64,000 nt of DNA from Pachyseris speciosa (taxonomy: Eukaryota; Cnidaria; Anthozoa; Scleractinia; Pachyseridae), in contig JAEMWC010000049.1 in assembly GCA_016490735.1 (NCBI GenBank), positions 246,001-310,000 of the forward strand. Direction: 5' to 3'. Both the position numbers and the translations under genes were made by a program. The notes below the pieces were generated by a model. It was not told where the DNA came from. It was given only the letters and a program-made list of their open reading frames with translations, and searched no databases. This document shows, in pieces, positions 33,770-46,191 of the stretch (within the stretch, counting starts at the first letter, position 1; the number at the start of each line of letters is the position of its first letter).

Positions 33770-36560
33770 CCATTTTATCCCTAATTTCACTCCATTGTTA
33801 TCATTTTTATCTCACCATATATTCTCCGAATTTTTACTTCATTCATCTTTTTGCCCGTTGAAGACCACAGTTTTAGTGGTTGAAAGCTTGCAATTTTTAA
33901 TATTTTAAGTCAGAGAACGTCCATTCAAGTTTTTATCATGACTCATCCTGGCTGCGTTCCTTCAATTTTTTCAGGTATCAATAATGTAGTAAGGAAACAT
34001 TGGACGTTACAATTTGAGACGTCTCATTTTATAAATAATATGGCAAGAAATCGTTTTAGAATATCTCGTATACTATTTTGTGTCTAAGGATGCCTGTGTT
34101 AGGAACTAAATGTCTTCGTAGTTCCTTTCTAGTGATACGTCAGCCTGCAGGCTAGGGTACCCCATTTTGTGGTACTACTTATATTCTCTGACGTAAAAAA
34201 TTAAGAACTTTTCCTGGGCCAGTGCCACTGTGTGGGCAGTCAAAATCCACGGTAATTAGGGCTTCTTGAAAAGCTTGAAAAGGCAACCATCTCCTTTAGT
34301 TAACATAAATTTCCGACAAGTTAACAGTGGCACGAAAATAGAGGTCCCGTCTTTTCATAAATGTAGCAAGAGTGACAGTTGAAGAAGTCACGATTACAGT
34401 TTGCCTCAAAAATGCATTAAGGATTGGTCAGTATTTTTGATTCTCAAAACGCTTCTTAGTTCCAAAGAATTCAGGGCGCATATAACGCTACATATTCCTC
34501 GATTTTTTTTTGTCTAAGAGCTTCTCTTTAGCAGCAAAAATATTTGGCAGGGTGGGGGGTGCCTAAGATTGATTCGGAGTCTCTTTTTTAGGATGGGCTC
34601 TTATATTTGCAATTTTGCAGAAACTCAAATCAAATAACTAAACAAATTATGTACTTTTACGTGTTTCCTCTTTTCATTTTGGCTCCGGTATTAAAAATTA
34701 AGTCAAAGCAGACAACTGTGCTCGGCCATCTTAGGACAAGCAACAGCATCCATCCGTTTTTAGAGGTGTACCAGGGTGTAAATTATTATGATTTGTAACT
34801 TAACAGTTAGAGGACAAATTAAAATATCCTTTTCAAAATAGACATATCTGTAATTTCGTACTCTGTATTAAGAGTAATCTGCAAAGGACCGCCAACGAAA
34901 ATGGAAAATAAAGACAGAAGTGAAATAAAATAAACTCATATGAGGCAAAAAATAGCAAACAGAAAAATTGGTATTAAGGTGACACTTCTTTATTCCTTTT
35001 TAAGAAACCGAACTCATTAGGGTAGATATGTACAGTTCAACTTTAGGTCCAGTACTGTGCTAAATTTAACTAACATTTACAATCTTGTAAAACTGATTAC
35101 TTTTCTTTACCCTTGTTCTGCTGGCGGCTATATAGTACCATTCTCTTAATCGGCCGTCGTATCGGTGCTCAAAATATCTTTCATGTTCAGTATCGCAAAG
35201 CGTTCATGAATAAAAAAGTATTCTGAACATTATATTGTTTATTTGATTGTGAGAACTGCTGAGTATGACGTGATGATACCCTAGAATATCGTCAGGGCAA
35301 ATAGACTCTAACGTAACCTTCAGTGAGGAAGGCTGAACAATTTTCAGTCTCAGAGAGAAATTCTTTTTTCGTCACCGAGCAAACTCGCAGACGAAATTAT
35401 GAAAAACAAGCGGTTCACTGTTCAAAATTTCCGTCATGAGAACTGCCGTGTGATATTGGTTCCACGTCTTTAATAAGAGCCTGCTGGTTAAACTCCTACC
35501 ACGATAGGCTCGTCCATAATTGTGTCTTCCAGATAATAGCTCGCATCTTCGTTTAACAGCATAAGTGACATAAATTAGCATAGATTAAACGATTCAAAAA
35601 AATTCAAATGACAACACACATTTTTGATCCCTAAAATGATGCATCGCATGGCAAAACTGGTTGAAGAGCAAAGAATTTATCCCCAGTTTAAAAATAATAT
35701 AGCAAGAACATTTTTATAATATCTCGTATACTATTTTGTTGCGAAGGATACCTGTGCTTGGACCTAAATTTCTTATAATTAGCAGTTCCTTTCTAGTGAT
35801 ACATCAGCGCAAGTTAGGGTATCCCATTTTGTGCTACTACTTATATTTTCTGACGTAAAAACTTAAAAACGTTTCCTGGGCCAGTGCCACTGCGTGGGCC
35901 GTCAATCCATGGTAATTAGGGCTTCTTGAAAAGCTTGAAAAGGCAACCACTTGCTTTGATTAACACAAATTTCCGACAAGTTAATAGTGGCACGGAAATA
36001 GACGTTCCGTTTTTTTCATAAATGTAGCAAGAGCGTTTGTCTTCGACAGTTGAAGAAGTCACGATCACAGTTTTCAGTGAATCAACTACACTACATCGCT
36101 GAGCAATACTTTTCTGCTCAAGAGACAACCAAAGGAAACAACTCTTTTTTAAAACATATGTCGAAACGAGTGCACCTTTACTGCCCAACATTACTAGACT
36201 GTTGTGCTCTCCAACAATAAGGTAAGGCATGTATGCATGCAGACATGTCGTATTTTTTTAGGAGCCTGTAGCTCGAATAAACCCTAATGGTTTCTCTACG
36301 GGTATCCTCGCCATAAGCTTTCCTTCCTTTTGTTACTTAATTTATTTTGTATTTTAATATATATTTATATTGGAAATAAAAACAAATACGGCAGGTTCAA
36401 TCCTACGAGAAAACAGAAACAAGACTGGTCACACAGCGAGCAATATTTATTTAAAGCAATATTTCGGGAGGCATAACTTTCCTTCATCATGGTAGTACAG
36501 AGTGTGACCCTAAGGTAAAACGACATTCCAATTTACGATCTCTAATAAAGTCACTTAGAG
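33770..36560. other. Old internal repeats, unit B, no gene
   Basis: Two diverged copies of the same blocks follow each other (GGATGCCTGTGTTAGGAACT near 34089 and GGATACCTGTGCTTGG near 35746; CAGTGCCACTGTGTGGG near 34219 and 35882). They correspond to 6280-7130 and 8660-10690 of unit A. Reading frames are short and interrupted. Confidence 0.5.
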
Positions 36561-36565
36561 AAATG

Positions 36566-37096
36566 TAAGGAAATACTGCAAGGACCGGTGAAACAGCGTG
36601 TAAAGGCGTAAATACGATATTTCGGCTGGCCAACACCAAATGATCAGACCAAATTATCTAAGTTTTAACCACCGCAGTGGGATTATAACTTGTAACTTGT
36701 AACTCCGAAGACTTCTTGGCCAGTGATCATACTGTCAATGATCATATGATCCTGATACCTCTCGAACAATTGTATACCAAACGTGATTCCATTAGTAAGG
36801 CTCGTGAGGCATTTCTTATTCAGTTAGAACCTGCAGGCGATATGTAATGTTTATATTTTTCTGGCTTTATTCTAACTCTTTTTCTGTATTAGTTAAAACT
36901 TAGATCATTTTAGTTCCCTTGTTATTTTCCTCTGGCTTTGACACATCACGTATTTCATTTCATTTCCGGTAAATATAAATACCATGTAAGCTCGCGTTTT
37001 CCTCCAATAAACGTGAAGAAGGCTGGTGTTGGCCAGCCGAAATATCATATTTACGCCTTTACACGGTGTTTGACAAGTCCTTGCAGTATCTCCTTA
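36566..37096. mobile_element. Penelope-like 3' segment with inverted ends (unit B)
   Basis: The motif GATATTTCGGCTGGCCAACACC appears forward at about 36618-36648 and reverse-complemented at about 37034-37060 (GGTGTTGGCCAGCCGAAATA). Each is flanked outward by CTGCAAGGAC or its complement. The inner 370 bp is reversed relative to unit A. Confidence 0.55.
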
Positions 37097-37588
37097 CATT
37101 TTACTATTTTTTGACTGGTCATGATCTATCTTAGATCTAACGTAGAGTAAGTTCGATCGTTCACGGTTTTTGCAGCGGTTTTCATAACCTTAAAAAAATC
37201 ACTTAGAGAGGCAGTTAGGCTAAACCATCCATGTTTATATTTCACCTGTATACATCTTTAGTTAGTTTGGACAACACATTTGCTAAGGTTTGTTTTCCAA
37301 ATCGTTATACAAACAAAGAACAAGCCTGGAAGTTAATCAAGCGTTTCAAGCAGGTGGAGTCTGTCTACTTTTGTAGCATGAATTTAAGGATATCTAAAGA
37401 CTGTTCGTTATAACCATATATTTAGGGACACGAATTCCTGAAAGAAAATTAAGGGGGCACAATAGTATTTGTGTGCTTGATGGAGAGCCCGAATATCTTT
37501 TATTTGCATGAGAATAAAAAGCCTAAGGCTACCGAAAAATTACATATTGGGTTTGTGCAACAGCTGTTTCCTACTTGCTATCATATTA

Positions 37589-37909
37589 GAGAACTTAAGC
37601 AACGAGGACGGCGACGGCAAAGAGAACGCCACAAAGCAATAGGCTTAATGAGCAAAAACGATCGCTGTGTTCGTCGCTGTGTACTTTGCATTGCCGTCCT
37701 TGGCAAAACAACAACGTGAAATGACCAAATTTTACTAGGTTTTATGGAGAACGTGAGCGTATGACAGTGAATTCTTCGCTCGATTTTCCCAACTAATTTA
37801 GCTCCAGGTTAAACAACTTGGAAAAATCGCGAAAGAGCTGCGATAAAGAGAAGTTATATTTTGAAATGACGCTTACGTTGCCATTGCCGTCGTCGTTGCT
37901 TAAGCTCTC
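37589..37909. mobile_element. TA-targeting MITE (unit B orthologue)
   Basis: At the same position as 11386-11728 in the other unit, with the same inverted ends and TA flanks, so this insertion predates the duplication. The copy is slightly shorter through internal deletions. Confidence 0.75.
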
Positions 37910-39099
37910 TAGTATAGAACATGAAGTATAAATGGTGTAAGAGTTACAGCAATACGGCCAAATGAAAAAAGACTCTATCTCAAAGTCCCTCTTCGGAACG
38001 CCCGAAGAACAACTTTTGTTGGCTTTTTATAATCTGTTAATAAGCCAATGGTTGTGTGCCTTTGATCTTTTGTAAATCCCGACAAGACCTTTCACCGCTT
38101 AAAATGGAGAAATTAGTTTCAATGTCTTTTTCCTTTCAGAGAAATAAAATTGCGCTATTGAGCAAAACGTCTAGGCAACTAAAATTTTCGGGGCGACAAC
38201 AGCTCAGCGAGAAAATTCGAGCGGATGTTCTGTTGCTTAAGGGCTTTCTCTCGCTAAGAAAACCTTCTGACCAGAACTGAGTTAATTAACTGTCGGAAAT
38301 AGTCCTGAAATGTTTCATGGAATCCGATAACTTTATTCAATAGTCTTGAAAAGTCTTGGCGGAGCTTAAATAAATAAAATATTTGAAAAGCGGTTTCATC
38401 ACCTTAATGACGGGACGAAAACAATATACCTCGTCCATACCTTACCGATAAACAATTAAAATGGAGCATCAATCAGGGTCCCAAAGGGGTTTAGGGGTCC
38501 AGGGCACAGGACTCAAAATAGCGGGGCTCCGGAACTCCAGACCGACATAAACAGGGCTAGAGGGCTCCCTAGAAATTGATCAAGGGCTCCAGGCTCGACT
38601 AAGCTTTATTGCTTTAATCCAAAAGAAAATCCTAGATTTAGGAAAATACAGCAATTTCTATTTTTTAAACGTTGTTTTTATAACTTTATCTCCATCCTAC
38701 AGTACTCGTGTTGTACCAGTTATGAGTTATTTATCAATCATGACCAATGGATACATTTAATATTTGACACAGTGAATGACGAGTCAAGGTTCGAAGGTTA
38801 AAATGCGGCAAGAATACGATTTCTTTAATACCACGATGTGACTTTTATCCAAAAGTTGCTTGCTCTTTCTTTCTTTCTTTGTCGTGGTATCATTCGTCAC
38901 TAGACTTGTGCAGAGGACATTTGACGAAGACTACACTGAGAACCAAATTGAAATATCTGATACTTGAGATACTGTCTACAGTCCAAGGGTGTTATGTGGA
39001 TTTTTCCTAAGTCTAGGTAGGACAAAATGCGAATTGACCACCGCGAAGAGATTGAAAAAGCTGACGTTTCAAGTGTTAGCCCTCGTCAGAGTGTATTTA

Positions 39100-39447
39100 G
39101 GGAGTTTAGGAAATGAGGACGGGAACGTCAACGAGAACGTCACAAAACAATAGGTTTAATGAGCAAAACCAGCTCTGAACGTGAGTTTTACATTCTGGTA
39201 CATCTTCTCTTCCTCTGCAAAACAACAACGCGAAATGATCAAATTTTAGGTTTTGGCGAGAACGTGAGCACATGATGCAAATTTTTCTTTACTTAAACGC
39301 CGTTCATAGATATTTAGTTTCTGGATAGTTCGCCGATATTTTACAAGTTGAACAAATTGGAATAATCGCGAAAGTGCTACAATAACGAGAAGATATATTT
39401 TGAGATGACGTTTCCGTTGCCGTCGCGTCCTCGTTTCTCAAACTTCC
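39100..39447. mobile_element. TA-targeting MITE nested in a larger element
   Basis: Ends GGGAGTTTAGGAAATGAGGA and (reverse complement) GGAAGTTTGAGAAACGAGGA with TA flanks; the internal block AACGTCACAAAACAATAGG matches the family. Inserted inside the 38474-40450 element. Confidence 0.7.
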
Positions 39448-39454
39448 TATTTAG

Positions 39455-39805
39455 AAGGTGGAGCTACTCTTGGTGGTAACCTGGTAACGTGAAAAACAGG
39501 AACAAATCAATGAATTGAATGAAATTCAAAAGCGTACGTTGTTACCGTGGGGATTAAAGGTGCTGATTTGAAAGATGAATCTTTGCTCTAGATTGTAATC
39601 CACACAACACATTTGGATCTACGGCCTTTCCCTACATCAGGGTACCACGGAAAGCCGTAAAAATCCAGAGCAAAAATTCATCTTTCAAATTGGCACCCTT
39701 AATCCCCACGGTATCAACGAACGCTTTTCGATCATATTAATTTATTCCTGTTTTTTACGTTACCACGTCACCACTAATAGGGAAGCTCCATCTTCTCTAT
39801 ATAAA
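39455..39805. repeat. Long inverted repeat inside the CAGGGTC element
   Basis: AGGTGGAGCTACTCTTGGTG pairs with CACCACTAATAGGGAAGCTCC, and GTGGGGATTAAAGGTGC with GCACCCTTAATCCCCAC, around a centre near 39620. It is flanked by pieces of the 52473-52673 family (CAGCTTTTTGAATCTCTTTA, CTCCGTTGATAAACCAAATT). Confidence 0.65.
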
Positions 39806-40070
39806 CTATACACAACCCAGAATTCCTCGATTCGCTCGATTCAGCTTTTTGAATCTCTTTACTGTTGTCAATTTGCATTATCAACTCCGTTGATAAACCA
39901 AATTTTAATCAACCTCAGTCTAGTTTACCGGTTTTTCACTACCTTTGTTCTGATTCCCAACAAGCAACAAACAAGAATGTCCGAATTTTAGTTATTTTGG
40001 GGGCTCCGGGTTCTGCAGCCGAAACGTTTTGAAGGCTCCAGGCTCTACTTAAGCACTGTACCACAAATTT

Positions 40071-40216
40071 CTATGGTTTATAGGCTGATAAACCACGCGG
40101 TATGTTGGAAGAACACTCGAAGCACTCTTAAATCACGAGCCTTAGGCGAGTGATTTAGGGATTCTTCGAGTGTTCTTCCAACATCCCAAGTGGTTTATCA
40201 CGCCTATAAACCATAG
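40071..40216. mobile_element. Foldback MITE, 146 bp
   Basis: Near-perfect palindrome: CTATGGTTTATAGGCTGATA at left and TATCACGCCTATAAACCATAG at right, with TGTTGGAAGAACACTCGA / TCGAGTGTTCTTCCAACA inside. Confidence 0.8.
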
Positions 40217-40498
40217 AAACTTGTAGTATATTGCTTTTATACAATAATCCAGAAGTCGCGCGAAATTTCCATGAATTTACTGGAACAATAAACTATAGCT
40301 GATTGACCAATCAGAGCGCGCACATTGATTTGGTTATTATATAAAGTAAAATAATATTAGGGCTCCAAGCAACGAAGCGATGGGGCTCCGGGCTCCAAGG
40401 CAAAAATTTTAGGGCTCCCGGGCTCCGGCCATCCCCCCTTTAAGACCCTGATCAATTTTCTTTTAAAATATTTGTCTATATATACTATTAGTATAGTG

Positions 40499-41008
40499 CT
40501 TTTCGCGCTTTTTTCGCGATTGGTTAATTTTCGTTGATTGGTTAACTCGGAGGTGATTAACAAGTACTATTCACCTCCGAGCAGCCGGCGCGCGAGATTT
40601 TACAATTTCCGACAGCTGCAGCTTGTCGGTATATTGTCACGCATAAGTCGGATAAGGACGATTAACCGTAAGCCCCGTCTCACAACTCTTCATAATTTAT
40701 TCTGTGGGACGTTAAAGAACACACGCACTGTTCGATTCGAGTAAGGGACATAGTCCCCGGTGTGGTGGTCTATCCCTACTAGAATGTGGTTATGAGGGAG
40801 GGATTTGCAGTAATTGGCGCAAGCTGTTGTAGTGTCCCTGCCAGGTCTCTGACGAAGCTAATAAAACAAAAAATATTAAAGTAATGTTTTGGTCCGTTAA
40901 TTATTCAGCTTGTGTGGTATTTACTAAAATAATTATTCACCTCCGTGTCGGTAAAAGTGGTTGATATTTACCTCGCCGCTTCATCTCCACTTCGCTGAAT
41001 AATTGTTA
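40499..41008. repeat. Dispersed repeat copy split by a SINE (unit B)
   Basis: Same family as 20333-20549. The element is interrupted between GAGATTTTACAATTTCC and TAATGTTTTGGTCCG by a SINE 3' part. The whole block is absent from the corresponding place in unit A (about 12440-12460). Confidence 0.65.
40648..40872 (+). mobile_element. 5'-truncated copy of the tRNA-headed SINE
   Basis: Carries the body and 3' end of the 22130-22556 SINE (GGATAAGGACGATTAACCGT, CTGTGGGACGTTAAAGAACA, GTAATTGGCGCAAGCTGTTG) without the tRNA-like head, and ends in a short A-rich tail. Confidence 0.8.
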
Positions 41009-42089
41009 AATATTTATCGACTATCATCCGGAATCCCAACTGAACCGATTATTTCAGATCGATACTGGCCTTGAACCTATAAACTAAATGGAAGGGAAGA
41101 ATTAGTACTAAGAAATTAGCCTTATTCACGGCAGTGGTCATGCATCGGTAGTTGAGTCACCCGAAAATAGCAGAAAAATGCCAACAAGACGAAAATTATG
41201 GAAATTTTGAGGACAAAAAGGAAAGTCGTCTTTGGAAGTACAGTAAGTCGGACTAAATTTTACAAACTTTTGCACAGTTTTCATCCTCACAAAAGGGTGT
41301 TATATGGGCGTTCCTTCTTCTCACGTCTGAACAGAATGATAACTTACTTGTAAATATTTTATAGTTGTTAATTTTATATGCCATGCATTATAAGCGAACA
41401 CTTAATCTACCTCCTCTGGAAATGTCTTTTAATCATACTATAATACCCATCCTTGAATATAGACTTGTCCTGTAAATCAAGTGTGGACAAAATGTTTTAA
41501 CTAAGAGGGACAATGGTATTTGCTATTATATTTCACAGATGGATGCTAAGGATGTTACAAGAGTTTTCCTTGGTGTTACATGCTTTGCAATATTGTTCCA
41601 GGGAACATTTTCTAAAAATGACTCTCCGAGAGGCGTTATTGAGACAGCAAAACAAGAAATTCACATTGGCGCATTTGTTCCCCAGCTGAAAAGCGACAAA
41701 TTTGGATATTTTACAGCGATGAAAATGGCCATCCAAATAATAAACGATAGAAGCAATATTTTGAATAATTACACCTTGGTGCTGGACGCTGAGAATACAA
41801 TTGGGGTAAGTATACTACTTACATAGGGTACTTATGCCACAATTTTCATTTGAAAGGGTAAATGCATGCGACACTTATCTCATTCGATTCATCGTTATCG
41901 TATCGTCGTCATGGTGACTCTTCATTTTACATAATAAGGCTACGCTGATGTGGCATGACCAGATAAAAACATCAGAAATCACGAAAAAATCAAATTAACA
42001 AGTCGACTAATGTGGCTTAGCGTTGTCTTTACTCTTATCGACAATGATATTCGTCATGACAGTGGTCAAAATATTGCGCCTCGTGAGTC

Positions 42090-42435
42090 CACAACAAATT
42101 TTGATCAACAATTAAAGGTCATTCAACAAATCTGCTCAAATCCAAAGTGTAGTCTTTTTAGGCCTCGACTGCTCCCTGGTACGATCGCAGTTAGAATACG
42201 GTTCAGTGGGCGGGTCACCCTACGCCATTAGAAATATCTCAAGGTTGGAAAACGCAGGGCCTGAAATAATATGGCCGTCGTTTCCTATTTGGCATGACTT
42301 TTTTTTATAAAGCGTTGAATGGTTACATCGACTTAAATGTGAGAAACTATGTGAGTTTTTACTCTGAGAACGACCGTTACTCGCTGAGGCATGCGAATGA
42401 GTTATCTCTTGAAACGAATTACACTCGAACAACTC
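42090..42435 (+). pseudogene. LINE reverse transcriptase relic in intron 1 (B)
   Basis: Orthologous position to 13540-13965 with extra deletions. FYKALNGYIDLNVRNYVSFY is preserved, followed by a C-rich tract of CCCTCC type. Confidence 0.7.
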
Positions 42436-42616
42436 CCCCTCCCCCCCTCCCCCCCTTCCCCCCTCTTGGATATCCGCTCTTCACCCACCTTTAGTCTTTT
42501 TAATTCTAGAATAGTGACCTTTTTATTAAATCAGTAGTCAATCTTAGTCATTGTTAATTTTTTTATTATTAGTTCTTAAATTTTTAGGTTTAGGTAGTTG
42601 GTGATCTGTCTTGTAT

Positions 42617-42682
42617 ATATGGGTTATTGGCCAAGCGTGGGGTCAAGATAGCGGGATATTGGCCAAGTTCTTTTTTTGCGCG

Positions 42683-42715
<33 letters not shown>

Positions 42716-42942
42716 CACGCAAAAAAACGAACGAGGCCAATATCCCACCATCTTGACCGAACAAGCTTGGTCAATAAAGGATTTATTATATGACTCAAAG
42801 GACGCTATTAAAAGACAGTAAAACGCGGGACGAACGGGCTATCCCGAGCGGTCAAGATGGCTCCATCTTGACCTCGCGGGTAGCCAATCACAGCAGGAGA
42901 ATTGATTTATCTTGACCGCTGAAAGAGCCAGTCATATAATAA
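42617..42942. mobile_element. Repeat insertion in intron 1 (B)
   Basis: Absent from copy A (about 14156). Contains inverted blocks TGCGCGTTTATGGACC / GGTCCATAAACACGCA and GGTCAAGATGGCTCCATCTTGACC. Clean terminal repeats were not found. The 42611-42793 and 42627-42821 frames follow from the palindrome. Confidence 0.6.
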
Positions 42943-43314
42943 GGGGTGTGCCAACCCTTTTACAAATTATCCTATGGCTGGCTATTAAATGAAATTGTGA
43001 TAAAGTGCTTAATCTTTATACTTAGATCCACCCTTTATGACCAATGTAAACTTGGCTACACTCCATCCTGTCTAAAAGCGTCCTTAGGTGCACTGTACGG
43101 GTCCGCAAATGATCCCAGGACCGCAAATGATCCCGGACCGCCAATGATCCCCAAAATGGACCGCAAATGATCCCGGACCGCAAATGATCCCCATATTGGA
43201 CCGCAAATGATCCCAATTCGAGAACATGCTTAATCAGATTTCATTTCTGTCGGGTATATGATCAACGCTTCGGTGCACGTGCCCGATTTCAGGGAAAATC
43301 GAGCATGTATAAAT

Positions 43315-43507
43315 TAGCCTGGAAACAGGCTCCGCAGTGGGATTTTAAAGGAGCGAAAAAGAAGGATCGTGGCGAAAAAAATCGGCGAGCGAAGCGAGCC
43401 ACCAGTTCCCCGTTCGGATCGCTTCGCTCGCCGATCTTTTTTTTTCTTTTTGGCCACGTTCCTTCTTTTCGCTCTTTAACCCCACTGCGGAGCCTGGTCC
43501 CAGGCTA
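43315..43507. mobile_element. Foldback MITE, 193 bp, nested
   Basis: Ends TAGCCTGGAAACAGGCTCCG and, from the right, TAGCCTGGGACCAGGCTCCG, with further pairing through GGCGAGCGAAGCGA / TCGCTTCGCTCGCC. Nested in the 43093-45363 element. Confidence 0.8.
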
Positions 43508-43568
43508 GCATAATTCAATTGTATAATCACAAATACAACGAAGAATTAAAATACACACATACCCTTAA

Positions 43569-44558
43569 CTCATTCACGACCGGCTCTGCAATTTTGGGTC
43601 ACTGAAGACCCGCGCTTTGAAAACCTGTAACTAACCAAATCCCGAACTATGTTTGAAATAAGCGATTATTATTGCCAAATACTGAGTTTCTGAGACTTTA
43701 TCACCCCGTAAACCTACTGAAAGTGCCGATTTTCCTTGAATATGACTGTTTATTCTGTTGCAAAACCAAAAAACGCTCTAGAACAGCACCAAATATAAGC
43801 AAATTTGTTTTGAAGTTTTGAAGACAAAAAACCCTATTTAAGCTAAAAGTCCACATTGGCAGTAAACTTCGACTCAACGTCTTGCAATCTGTTCCAATTT
43901 GCCTGCTCACTTCCTTAACCCGACCTGGGTAACGCTATTTGATTTCAGTTGCTCTCACTGGTCTGACATGTTCGCTTTGTGACCCAAAGGAATTCTGGGA
44001 TATCCTTGGATAACTGCCGCGTGTTAGTCCGCCAATTTCCATTTCAGATATAGTGTCAAGCCACCCGGTCCTGCTGGCAAAATATTGCAGCGATTGCATT
44101 ATTTACATGTCAAAACTCGTCAAAATTGCCATGCGAGGTCCCAGAATCTACTCACAGATCGGCTAGGAACACAACTTCACTTCGTGAATCACCATGACTC
44201 GATCGAATCCTTTCGGCGGCTCACTTGGTGTGAAATTGCTTCTCACCTCTGTCTTCTTCCAGAGGATTGCCTCTACCCACCAACCCAGCTTTATGATGCA
44301 AGGCAAGGGGCTTCTGAGGTGGAAAATGGCTCGAAAAACACACTTATAAATCAAATAAGTAACGAATTCTAGCTGCACTGATCGTTTAGAAATAAACGAC
44401 AGCTAGCGTGACAAGCGTGACATGAAAGATAGAGCCTTCGATGTTGTGGACCAGCGAAATCTACGTGGTAACCCCTTATATGGAATAAGCAGACCGACTT
44501 GACCTCAGACCCTCGAAAAGTACAGAAAAACATGTACAAAATGGCGGTCGGAAATGAG
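43569..44558. mobile_element. TTAA-flanked DNA element, nested (unit B)
   Basis: TTAA at 43565-43568 and 44559-44562; ends CTCATTCACGACCGGC and CTCATTTCCGACCGCC. Its body matches 21330-22680, including CTTCCAGAGGATTGCCTCTA and AACACACTTATAAATCAAAT, but without the SINE found there. Confidence 0.78.
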
Positions 44559-45745
44559 TTAAAGAAGTAACTGAAAAATTCCGCGGCTGATTTCGTTATC
44601 TTTTGAAATAAAAGTCTTTTGTTCACTGAGCACTCCCATTTGAAATTGTACCCAGAATACTAGAAGTGTTTCTTTCTCACATTCATGGGATCAGCCGACT
44701 GGCCTGAGGCAGGCGACAAACGCGGTGATGTGGTTGAAATCGGAGCAGGGGTTAAAGATCATCCGAAACTTGTCACCGTCGTGTGAGCTGTGAACCCCAC
44801 GCGTTCGGAAAATATGGCTAAACTGTCTTGTTCTTATTTCATTGGTATCATTTGTGAACGTTCTTGGAGTTACTAAAGATAAGAACAAACACAAAGATCT
44901 CTAAAGACGGAAGGAACAACGAGATAGGTTTGGATCCTGGTGTGATAACACTGATTGACTGCTTCACATCAGTTGCACAAATTGTGTGACCACGTTTACC
45001 TTTTTAAAATTAATCAGATGATGATAGTTGTGAGCCATGATTTAAGGCTTTGATTACATACATACATACATCACATTATTTACCCTCGGATTTTAGAGTA
45101 GCTTGTGCAGCTAATATGTCCGAGCATTTAATCATCAGATGAGAGATAGACCATCACACCGGGAACTACGTCCCTTAAAATAATCGTAATTCATGCCAAT
45201 TCCCTATCCATACCATTTCACCATCCATGCCATTCCTTATTTTTTGTTCGGGATCATTTGCAGTCCAACATGGTGCAATACGGGGATCATTTGCGGTCCG
45301 GGATCATTTGCGGTCAAGTTTGGGGATCATTTGCGGTCCGGGACCATTTGCGGACCCGTACAGCAATAAATATGGTCTTAATGGACGCCACCGCCAAATA
45401 AAAATCAGCAGTGAGTGAACGAAACATCGCAATTAATAACATGCTAGAAACAAAAACAAGTGAGACAAACGACGAAAGAAATGAAAACTGTTGCTTTCTT
45501 AGATCAATGGTGGAAATGCAATCCGAGCCTTCTTCAACCTTGTGACCAAGAAGAATAAACCTGTGATGTTACTTGGACCAGCCAACCCAGTAGTTCTGGA
45601 ACCAATAGCTGAGGCCGCTCCGAACTGGAAACTGGTGCAGGTTTGAATATTAATAAGGCTAGTCGTCAACTAAAATGTTTAACTTTCGTAATGAGTCGCT
45701 CCTTTCGCCTTGTTCGTTTCAGTTCCACGATAGGTGGGATCTTAA

Positions 45746-46191
45746 AGGGGCACTCAACGAGCCAAATCAATCAAAATCTGTCGAAAGCATTTCAGTAAAA
45801 GACATTATGGTGTTTGAAGTCTGATTAAAGTGATTTTTCGTTACCTAGAAGTATTTGATCTGTTCGGATTCCTTAGCTGAAATGTTAATTGCCCGAAAAT
45901 GTTAGGGAGCAAAACCTTCCTTTGAGAAAATGCTAGCTGAAATGAGCTTTGCACGAACTTTCTAGGGAACTAATTTCTTTCCGAAATTGCTAGCTGACGT
46001 TTTTGACTGCCAAAAACAGCAAATACGACCTTTCCGAACACTTCAGGGGTTATTATTTCCCCACTGCGAATCTTTTAGGCCACGTTTTAGTTACGAAAAT
46101 CCGAGTGCACTCTTTAATCGACTCCGAAATCCGAAGGAGAACTTTCCTCCACCGAAGAGATATCTACCGAAACATGTCGTTGGGTGCCCCT
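45746..46191. mobile_element. hAT-like MITE in intron 2 (B)
   Basis: A 446-bp element flanked by GATCTTAA (45738-45745 and 46192-46199). Ends AGGGGCACTCAACGA and, from the right, AGGGGCACCCAACGA. Copy A has one GATGTTAA near 14916. An 8-bp duplication supports hAT. No coding potential. Confidence 0.82.

Larger units (their letters stand above)
38474..40450. mobile_element. CAGGGTC-ended DNA element with nested MITEs (unit B)
   Basis: A 1977-bp insertion flanked by ATCAAT (38468-38473 and 40451-40456); unit A has one ATCAAT at about 12424. Ends CAGGGTCCCAAAGGGGTTTA and, from the right, CAGGGTCTTAAAGGGGGGAT. GGGCTCCGGGCTCCA-like repeats crowd both subterminal zones. It contains a TA MITE (39100-39447), a long inverted repeat (39455-39805) and a foldback MITE (40071-40216). 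No transposase is seen. The CAG end suggests hAT. Confidence 0.75.
43093..45363. mobile_element. 2.27-kb DNA element with subterminal GGACCGCAAATGATCCC arrays
   Basis: Unit B intron 1 insertion; the empty site in copy A is TTAGGTGCCATAAATATGG (14309-14340). Inverted ends CTGTACGGGTCCGCAAATG at left and the same from the right. The left 110 bp holds six direct copies of a GGACCGCAAATGATCCC-type motif, and the right 120 bp holds five in the opposite orientation. The target duplication is short (CA or GCA), as in CACTA-like elements. The interior carries two other elements and no recognisable transposase; the 67-codon frame at 44691-44894 (minus) is unassigned. Confidence 0.75.

Noticed and set aside
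43305..43530. Basic 67- and 61-codon ORFs
   Set aside because: They read through a foldback MITE on both strands; there is no independent support for coding.
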